DNA of 64,000 nucleotides, from contig NZ_CP099490.1 in NCBI RefSeq assembly GCF_023923205.1, positions 1,674,001 through 1,738,000 of the forward strand. Reading direction: 5' to 3'. Made by a program: the position numbers and the translations under genes. This DNA is from Ornithinimicrobium cryptoxanthini. GTDB lineage: Bacteria; Actinomycetota; Actinomycetes; Actinomycetales; Dermatophilaceae. A model generated the notes under the pieces. It was not told where the DNA came from. It did not search any database and saw nothing but the letters and a program-made list of their open reading frames with translations. Shown in pieces: positions 44,093 through 51,900 of this stretch (positions are counted from its first letter, which is position 1; each line of letters starts with the position of its first letter).

Positions 44093-45340
44093 ATGTCCGA
44101 GGAATGCTCAGCGGCAGTGCCTGCGTCACTGGCGAATAGGCGCCCAGGCGAAGACGCAGGCGCCACGTCGTCCGGGTACTACGAGTTCCAGTACGGCTGG
44201 GTTGCTCGTCATGCCCTTGAGATGTCCGACCCCAGGAATGATCTCGAATGGGTCCTCTGTGAGTGGCACACGGACTTCATCCTCGGTTGGGCGACTTCGT
44301 TCGCTCCTGTGAGCGTGAAGCACCGCGAACCGAACTCGAGCCACTGGACGATCGCGACGTTGTTCAGCGACGGGGGGATGCTCACTCTCTATAGGCGCTG
44401 GTACGAGCTCGGCCGCCCAAAGCAGTGTCGTTGGGTGACCAACGGTGGTCTCAACCGTGAGTGCCGGACCCTGGCCAAGGCGTGCGCCTCCACTGACACA
44501 GACGCGCTTGATAACTGGCTCGACAAGCATGTCTTTCGTTTCGTCGGTGCGAGTCGTTCCGACGTGCTCGCCTTCCTGCTGGCGCTTCGAATGGACAACA
44601 ACAGCTCCCAAACCACGGATCAGCGGATCCTCCACATCGAGCGCTTTGCCCGACCGGCTCTACGTGCTCTCGGGCTTAGCACCCGCGAGGCCCCCGCCGT
44701 TTACGACGCGGTGGTGGGTATCGCTCGAACTGCTTCGCAGGGATTCGTGGGAACCGAGCCAACGACGTGGTCGAGCAGCCGCGCTGACGCGTTCGATTCG
44801 GCTGTCCTCGCCGCTGCCGACTCCACCAAGCGGGTCATCAGACCGGGACCCATCGGCCACTTGGCGCGGAAGCTTGCTGCGCCGGCTGCAGCGGAACCGC
44901 CGCCGGAACCGGCGGCGGACACCACGCTTATCAAGAAGTTGCGCCGCGGGGACGTCGTCCCGACGGCTGATATGGCCGCTCGTCGAGCCCGGATGGGTTG
45001 GACAGCGTTCGAGGCAATGTATTCGGAGCCGTTGCCACTGGACGGCCAGCCGAGCAAGTTCGAGTCCCTGCGGTCCCGCGTTGTTTCGGAAGCAGCCGAC
45101 TCCCAGATCGTTGCCGAAAGGTCCGGGCAGCCGTACGGAAACCGCATGTACCAGGAGGTGCGTGCACGGATGCGCGCGGTCGCCGTGGAACCGTCGCCCT
45201 TGGGTGCGCTGACCCCTGACCTGTTGATGGGGCTCGCGTACGACCTAACGGCACGCTGCGAAATCTGGTGGTCGGAGCGCTTCGACGTCGACGCGCCAGC
45301 CCTCGCCCAAGCCGTCGAAGACGCCCAGGGTGAGTCATGA
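44093..45340 (+). CDS. DUF4297/Cap4-type nuclease, effector of an ABC three-component system
   Basis: 415 residues from ATG 44093; the frame is open further up, but this start begins just before the domain. The N-terminal domain matches DUF4297 (dsDNA endonuclease, as in Cap4): GYYEFQYGW (28-36), DPRNDLEWVLCEWHTDFILGW with Glu52, Glu57 and Asp61, then FAPVSVKHREP with Lys76 as the likely catalytic lysine. WTIATLFSDGGMLTLYRRW and WVTNGGL follow. The C-terminal half is helical. Family enzymes cut DNA when activated. It overlaps the next gene by ATGA, so the proteins are made together. Confidence 0.85.
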   Translation: MSEECSAAVPASLANRRPGEDAGATSSGYYEFQYGWVARHALEMSDPRNDLEWVLCEWHTDFILGWATSFAPVSVKHREPNSSHWTIATLFSDGGMLTLYRRWYELGRPKQCRWVTNGGLNRECRTLAKACASTDTDALDNWLDKHVFRFVGASRSDVLAFLLALRMDNNSSQTTDQRILHIERFARPALRALGLSTREAPAVYDAVVGIARTASQGFVGTEPTTWSSSRADAFDSAVLAAADSTKRVIRPGPIGHLARKLAAPAAAEPPPEPAADTTLIKKLRRGDVVPTADMAARRARMGWTAFEAMYSEPLPLDGQPSKFESLRSRVVSEAADSQIVAERSGQPYGNRMYQEVRARMRAVAVEPSPLGALTPDLLMGLAYDLTARCEIWWSERFDVDAPALAQAVEDAQGES

Positions 45341-45861
45341 GCGCACGCAGCCAGCGTCTGGACGCACACACAGGGCGAGTGCTCATCCTCCTCCGGCACT
45401 TCGGCGCCACCGGCGAGACGCCTCTCGAAGGACTCACCAAGCTCGCGAAGCTCGACTTCCTTATTCGATACCCGGTATTCACCGACCGACTGTTGGAAGA
45501 TCTCGGCGCCGACTGGATGCTCGGGACACAACCCACAGATGACGAACGTCAGGCGGTCGAGAGTCGGATGGTTCGCTACAAGTACGGACCATGGGACGAC
45601 CGCTACTACCCGGTGCTAGGCACGCTCGTCGGCTTGGGCCTGGTCACGTTGGGCAAGAAGGGTCGGACACTCGTGATGAGTTTGACCGAAGCCGGGGCTG
45701 ACCTCGCCGCGAACATCGCAGGCCAGGAGGACTGGCAGCAGGTAGATCTCCGCGCTTCATTCCTACGAACACATTTCAACGTGACCGGGTCACGACTCAA
45801 AAGGCTTATTTACACCAAGCTTCCCGACGTCGTCGACCGCCCAATTCGGACAGTGATCTAG
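45337..45861 (+). CDS. Winged-helix middle component of an ABC three-component system
   Basis: 174 residues. TGRVLILLRHFGATGETPLEGLTKLAKLDFLIRYPVF followed by RMVRYKYGPWDDRYYPVLGTLVGLGLVTLGKKGRTLVMSLTEAGADLA has the layout of the small middle component of ABC-3C systems: a winged helix with a KLDFxxRYP motif and a VRYxYGPWDxRYY motif. It probably links sensing by the ATPase to the nuclease. Translationally coupled to the effector; seven bases before the ATPase gene. Confidence 0.85.
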   Translation: MSARSQRLDAHTGRVLILLRHFGATGETPLEGLTKLAKLDFLIRYPVFTDRLLEDLGADWMLGTQPTDDERQAVESRMVRYKYGPWDDRYYPVLGTLVGLGLVTLGKKGRTLVMSLTEAGADLAANIAGQEDWQQVDLRASFLRTHFNVTGSRLKRLIYTKLPDVVDRPIRTVI

Positions 45862-45868
45862 GAACACC

Positions 45869-47800
45869 ATGGGTAAGCGACTCGTCATCGAAAGTCTTGA
45901 AGTCCGCACGGATACACGCAGCGTGACCTACGTATTCCGAACGGGCGTCAACGCCGTCACTGGTCCGGTCGGTTCCGGTAAGAGCTCGATGCTGGAACTC
46001 CTCAAGTACAGCCTCGGCGGAAGCGCGAAGGTCATGCCAGCCGTTCGCGACAACGTGCAAAGCGTCAAGGTAAAATTCCGCGCTGGGGACGAGCACTGGG
46101 AGTTCACGCGGGCGCTACGCAGCCACGTCGTCCAGGTCTTCGACCTCAAGACTCAGGAGTCGCTCGGCGAATGGGCCGCAACAAATCGGCAGAACTCGCG
46201 CAAGGTCGGGCCAGCGCTCCTTGACGCGCTTGGTCTGCCTCCGGACTGGCGAATTCCAAAGAGTCGGAAGAATCCCACCGACGAGACCGTGCCCGTGAGC
46301 TTCTGGGACGTGCACAAGTACCTGTACCTCGACCAGAACAGTATCGACGCTAGCGTCATCGGCCACAAAGACGCGAACCTTAACAACAAACGCATCGCGG
46401 TGTTCGAACTGATATACGGTCTCGCCAATGCGCGGACCGTCGAGCTCCTCACGGAACGAGGAAAGCGACGTGCCGAAGCTTCGGCTCTCCGCAAGAGCGC
46501 CGAGGCGGTCTCCGCCTTCCTGCAAGACATGGGCGACCCCGACCCCGCCGAACTAACGGCCAGAAAAGCTGGACTTCTGATAGAGCTTGGGCGCAGCAAG
46601 GATGCGCTCAACGAAGCACGCAACGCAGCCCAAAGCGGGTTGGTGAGCGCCGAGACGCTCAATGCCTTGGGCTCGAAACGCGCTCATCTCGAAGACCTCC
46701 TCGCTCAACGCGATGCCCTCCAAGTTGCAGTCGCCGAAGCCAAGAGCGTGACCGCGCAACTGAACCTCGAGGAGCAACGAATCAAACGGAGTTCAGGCGC
46801 GAGCCGAAGCCTGTCTGGCCTGGAGTTCGTTCAATGCCCTCGGTGCCTCCAAGGACTACCGTACGGCCGCTTCGACGACGGTCACTGTCACCTGTGCGGA
46901 CAGGCCCAAGAACCGGATGCAAACGATAATGCAGCCGACTCGCTGCTGAAGGTACTCCGAGAGCAACGCCGTGAAACTAAGGATCTCGCCGACGCTGACG
47001 AGGCAACCCTGGAGGGTGTGAGCGCACAGATCGAGCTCGCAGAGCAAGCGGTCCTCTCTCAGCTGCGTGCTGCTTCGAACAGTGACGAACCCCGTGCGTT
47101 GCCATACATCGGCTCACTCGAGCAGGCAGTCGCCCAAGTGGCGGTGACAGAAGCGGCGATCCAACGAATCGATGACGTTGAGAAACGCTGGGCCACCCAT
47201 GATGGCCTCCATAAGGAGGCAGATAATCTCGACGTCATCGCTCGAGGAATGGCGAAGGAGGAGTCCCGCATCAAACTCGGACTGCGCGAAGACACGCCCT
47301 TGCTGGCTGGTCTGTCCGAACTCTTCGACGAGATTCTCCGAGGACTGCGCGACCCCTGGTTCAACAAAGCGCATGTCGACACCACCGACTACCTCCCCAT
47401 CGTCGACGGTGAGCCTTTCGACATGCTCGCCGTCGGAGGCGGGCGCAAGACCATCGTGAACCTCGCCTACCACGTCGCGAACCTGTACATGTCGCTCTCT
47501 GAGCGGACCGACATGCTTCTCCCGACCCTCCTCATCGTGGACAGCCCCCGGAAGAACGTGGGCGAAGGAGCCCTTGACCGAGCAGTCGTGGAGTCGATCT
47601 ACTCACGCCTACGGACTCTGCAGGATGCTTCACGGGACGACTTCCAGATGATCTTTGCCGACAATGACATGCCCACCGAGGCATCCAAATGGGTGTCCCA
47701 ACACATCTCCTTGGACTACGACAATCCGTTCGTTCCTGGGGTCGTCCATCGCGGCGAGCAAGAGCCTAATGACCCGAAGACCGCTGAAGAAATCGACTAG
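45869..47800 (+). CDS. Rad50/SMC-like ABC ATPase of a three-component defence system
   Basis: 643 residues. Walker A is GPVGSGKSS (32-40), followed by LLKYSLGG. A long coiled coil (about 190-310) leads to a zinc-binding knuckle, Cys323-x2-Cys326 ... Cys340-x2-Cys343 (CPRC, CHLC). A second coil follows (about 350-470), then the C-terminal half of the ABC domain with MLAVGGGRKTIVNLAYHVA (signature helix) and LLIVDSPRKN (Walker B Asp558; the usual Glu is replaced by Ser). It has the general SMC/Rad50 shape, shorter than Rad50. It is the probable sensor ATPase, in one operon with the nuclease and middle component. Confidence 0.88.
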   Translation: MGKRLVIESLEVRTDTRSVTYVFRTGVNAVTGPVGSGKSSMLELLKYSLGGSAKVMPAVRDNVQSVKVKFRAGDEHWEFTRALRSHVVQVFDLKTQESLGEWAATNRQNSRKVGPALLDALGLPPDWRIPKSRKNPTDETVPVSFWDVHKYLYLDQNSIDASVIGHKDANLNNKRIAVFELIYGLANARTVELLTERGKRRAEASALRKSAEAVSAFLQDMGDPDPAELTARKAGLLIELGRSKDALNEARNAAQSGLVSAETLNALGSKRAHLEDLLAQRDALQVAVAEAKSVTAQLNLEEQRIKRSSGASRSLSGLEFVQCPRCLQGLPYGRFDDGHCHLCGQAQEPDANDNAADSLLKVLREQRRETKDLADADEATLEGVSAQIELAEQAVLSQLRAASNSDEPRALPYIGSLEQAVAQVAVTEAAIQRIDDVEKRWATHDGLHKEADNLDVIARGMAKEESRIKLGLREDTPLLAGLSELFDEILRGLRDPWFNKAHVDTTDYLPIVDGEPFDMLAVGGGRKTIVNLAYHVANLYMSLSERTDMLLPTLLIVDSPRKNVGEGALDRAVVESIYSRLRTLQDASRDDFQMIFADNDMPTEASKWVSQHISLDYDNPFVPGVVHRGEQEPNDPKTAEEID

Positions 47801-48426
47801 TTTTGCACAGCCGCCGCTGCCCTTGGCGCCGTTCGAATGCCGCCAACTCGATGGTTCGGCCCGCCGGCGACTAACTAGCCAACACCGATCTCGACCCGCG
47901 ACTTGGGCGGGTCCCAATGCCTCCAAGCCGCAGCTAGATCCCGCTACGCTAAGGGCTACGCGGCATTCCGGTCGAGTGATGATGCCGTCGAAGAACATCG
48001 CCGAAGAACACTGCGGCGGGCGACCGTCTGTCGGAGCTTCGGCGCGTCCATCTACCGCACCGTCCGCAACTTCGGCGTGTCAAGGTTTAGGAGCAATCTG
48101 CGTGCACATGCATGGGCGTTTCCGAACCGTCCAACGGCCTCAACGAAACGTCCGCACATCGGCGGTTGAGTGATGTCACGACCCTCTGGTGCGCGACTCC
48201 CGGGGTGGGACTGAGCCGCGCTAGCCCATAGTGGGCGGTAGGACGCTCGCTACTCGGCGGTACCGCGATGTACCGACCCTCGGCCCTACGCCGATCACCA
48301 ATATATCCCTGATGAGTGCGCCCACATCGGCGTGACAGCGATGTACCGCCCGTGCTTGTCGACGATGCCTCCAGCAATGACGTGCCGGGGCCTGCGGCAT
48401 CGTGTGGGTAGGTGACGCCGGGTTGT
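47801..48426. other. Intergenic region with one imperfect direct repeat
   Basis: About 626 bases between the ABC ATPase and the minus-strand hypothetical gene. No supported gene. A 22-base sequence (48254-48275, TCGGCGGTACCGCGATGTAC plus CG) recurs with three mismatches at 48327-48348. This is the boundary between the cargo and the relaxase module. Confidence 0.45.
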
Positions 48427-48945
48427 CTACGGGCGGCGGCCCTCGCGAGGGTCCGGCATGGCTCCGTTGGTGGATCGTTCGCCTTCGGGCCGGCGGATTG
48501 ATTTGGGGGCAGGGAAGGTCGTGGCGCCTATGGTTCCGTACTTGAGCGACGACCCAGGTGGATTGGCAGGGGCAGGGACCGCAGTGGCTGGCGACAGTAG
48601 CCGGGGTCTGCCAGCGGCGTGCGCGGTGGCGGCCAGAACGAGTAGGAGGAGTTCGTCGTCCAGGCCGGAGAGGTCGTTGGACAGGTCGACCGGGTAGTCA
48701 GGTGACCCCATCGAGACGGCGATGTTGAGGAAGCGTCGTTCGCCGCCGGAGAAGACGCCCAGCTCGTCGTGGAGTCGGTCCCAGTCGACACGGTAGAAGG
48801 AGGAGGAGGGTCCTAGCCGCTCGATCCATGGTTGTGACTCCCGGGCGAAACGTCCGCCCTTTCCGCGGATGAGGAGCTCGACGGCTGCCTCGGTGGGGTA
48901 GTGGCCTTTGGCCCATGCCCTGAGGTCGTATGCGGGGACAGTCAT
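48427..48945 (-). CDS. Hypothetical protein downstream of the relaxase
   Basis: 172 residues, ATG after CCCAGGAAGG. YDLRAWAKGHYPTEAAVELLIRGKGGRFARESQPWIERLG... is followed by HDELGVFSGGERRFLNIAVSMGSPD and an acidic helix DLSGLDDELLLLVLAATAHAAGR, then a disordered Pro-rich tail. No known domain; the pattern resembles uncharacterised proteins that accompany relaxase genes on actinobacterial elements. It starts 35 bases after the relaxase stop and is probably in the same transcript. Confidence 0.7.
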   Translation of the reverse strand: MTVPAYDLRAWAKGHYPTEAAVELLIRGKGGRFARESQPWIERLGPSSSFYRVDWDRLHDELGVFSGGERRFLNIAVSMGSPDYPVDLSNDLSGLDDELLLLVLAATAHAAGRPRLLSPATAVPAPANPPGSSLKYGTIGATTFPAPKSIRRPEGERSTNGAMPDPREGRRP

Positions 48946-48979
48946 GATGGTGCCGCCTTCCTGGGTGAGGTCTCTGTGG

Positions 48980-51900
48980 TCACCGCGGTACGCCTTCCGA
49001 ACGGTCGTGCCCGGGGGCGATGATGCGGTGGTCTTCGTCGTGACTCTTGGGCTTGTTGCCCGTGACGGCGTGTGGGGTGGCTTGGGCGGTCGGTGCGATG
49101 ACGGCGAGGCGGTAGCGCAGCGCCTGTGCCGGACGGGAGGACACCAGGGGCTCGTCGGTGATGCTGGCCCGGGCCAGGGCCTCGACGTCGTGGCCTTCGT
49201 CGTGCAGGTGCTGCATGGTGCGGGCCAGGGCGGGCCAGTCCTCCTGGGTGGTGAGGCGGGCGTCGAGCCGGTCGCCGGCGGGAGCCCAACGCTCTTCCGT
49301 GGCCTGTCGGGCGGTTGCCTCGATCCGGGCGCGTACCTCGCGAGCGTTGTCCAGCTGTTGGGTGGCTACGGCGTGGGGGTCGTCGTGCCAGGCGCGGACG
49401 GCCTGGTGCAGGGCGCGGCGGGTGGTCTGGTCGGTGGTGCCGAGCCGGTCGGCGATCTCGGTGCAGGTGCGGTCCCAGCTGGACGGGTCGGCGGTGGCGA
49501 GCACCCGCGCGGCCGCCTTGAGCGCCTCGTCGATTGACAGGTTGGTCAGCCGTTCCTGCAGCAGGAGCTCGGACAGGGGGCAGGAGCCCAGGATCGCGCT
49601 GGTCAGGGCGTCTGCGCCCTGGTTGTGGAGCAGGTCTGCGGGGTCGGTGCCCTGCGGTAGGGGTGCGGCGAAGGTGGGGATGTTGTGCTGGGACACCAGC
49701 CAGTGGGCACGTTCGGCGGCCATGCGGCCGGCCAGGTCGGCGTCGGTGGCCACGATGACCGGGCCTCCGAGCTGGGCCAGCTGGGTGGCCTGGTCACCGG
49801 TGAGGGCGGTGCCCAGAGGAGCGACCCCCACGTACATGCCGCGGGTGGCCAGGGTGATGGCGTGGGCGTCCATCGGGCCTTCGACGAGGACGGGGGTGGC
49901 CCCGGCCGCCAGCAGGCTGGCGTCGGCGCCGTAGAGCTGGTTACCTTTGGAGAACAGGGGTGTGGTGGGGGTGTTGAGGTACTTCGGTCCGGCGTGCGGG
50001 GCATCGTCATTGACGGAGGGGTTGCGGCGGCCGATGAATCCGAGCACCTGCCCGCTGGTGTGGTCGGTGATGGGGAAGACGGCCCGGTCGCGGAACCGGT
50101 CGATCAGGCGACCGTCCTTGGTGGTGCTGGCCAGCCCGCTGGTTTGCAGCTCGGTGTCGGTGACACCTTGGGCGTGCAGGTGGTTGACCAGCCGGGTCCA
50201 GCCTGCGGGGGCGTACCCGGGGCGGACGTGGGGGTGGCCGGCAACGTCCTGGCCGAAGCGGTCGGCGAGGTAGTCCCGTGCCCAGCCCCCTGCGGTCAGT
50301 TGTTGCTCGTAGTAGTCCAGGGCCATCGCGTTGACCTGAGCCAGGCGCCGCACCGGAACGGGCGACTCCTTCGCCAGGATGACACGGTCGTAGGCGCGGT
50401 CCAGGTCGGTCTCGCTGGGGTCCAGGGGACCCATGAGCGGGCGGTACTGGGCGGCCCAGGCCAGGGATGCGTTGACCCGTGCCATGTCTAGTGGCTCAGT
50501 CGGGTCGATGGTTGGGGTATCGGCGGCGATGGTGTTGAGGTGTTCGCGGTACTCCGCTTCGGTGGCCTGTACCGAGTAGTGGTGCGGCTCTAGCTCGGCG
50601 TGCTCGTGGTCGTGGTCCTGGTCGGTGTCGACGGCGTCGTGGTGGTGGGTCGGGTCGTCCATGAGAGTGCTGATCGTCCAGGTCATGGCCGCGGCGTCGT
50701 CGACGTCGGCGCCCGGTGCGGGGGCGGTGGCGGCGAGGTCCTCCAGCGACCACCCGCGGGCCAGGGCGTGGTCGACGGTGGTGACCAGGGAGGGCCACCA
50801 GGGGCTGGCCTGCATCTGCTTGGCACGTTCTGTCCCGAGCTTTTCGGCCAGGGCGGGCACCCAACCCGTGGTGAGGTGGTCGGCGTCGGTCGTGGTGGCG
50901 ACGGCGGGGGCCAGGTGCTCGGCTATGCGCCACCAGAGTGCGGCGGCGCCGTGATCGTCAGGCAGTGGCTTGTCGGCGGCGGCCTGACGGAGCAGGGTGG
51001 CGGCGTCGATGCCGGCGCGGGACGCGGCGGCCAGGCGCTCGGCCAGGATCGGCACGAACCAGTCCGTGCGGGCCAGAGGGGCGACTTGGTCCAGCAACGG
51101 GCCCCACTCTCTAAGGGCGGGGGTACGGCCTGCTTGCACCAGGGTCGCGAGGGTGGCTTGGTAGGTCGCGGCGGCCTTGCTGGGGTGGGGGCGGCCGGTG
51201 GGTCGTAGGTCGGCGTTGTCGATCTTGTTGACGGCTCGCCATACTCCGACCTTGGCCAACACCTCTGCGGCCGGGCGGGCGGCGCCTTGGCAGGCCCAGT
51301 CCGGTGTCGGCCCGGTGACGGCGTGGTCGGTGACCTGTTGGGCCAACGTGGTGACCCGCTGTGCCCGCTGGGTGAGGTAGGCCCCCCAGGTCGGGTCCTG
51401 CCCCAGGGTTTCGGGGACGGCTGGGATCCACGGCAGCGGGCCGGGCTTGGTGTTGCGCATCCCGGTGTCGTCCAGACGCCAATCCACGACGGAGGCAGGG
51501 TCGGCCGCAGTGTCGATCTCGCGGGACAACACTGCCTCACGCAGCACCTGGACCGGGTGGGCCCCGGCGGCGGCCATGAGGCTCAGGTGCGCGCGCAGGG
51601 TCGGCCACGCGGGAGCTTCGCTCATCCCAGGAACGAACCGCTCGGCGGCATCGTCCAGACGGACGAGCCCTTCGGTACCCACGTTCTTCGCTGCTGCGGT
51701 GTAGAGAGCGTCGACGTAGCGGGCGGTGGCCTCACCGAGGAGGACGGTCGGGTCGTCCAGGCTGGTCAGCATGGTGCTGGCTGAGGTCGGGGACTCGTCG
51801 CGGGCCAGGATCGTCTCGAGGAGGTCGGTCCCGGTGCGGGGGTTGATGGTGTCCGGTTTGATGACGTTGTGCTCGTCACCGTCGCCGACGACTTGCAGGT

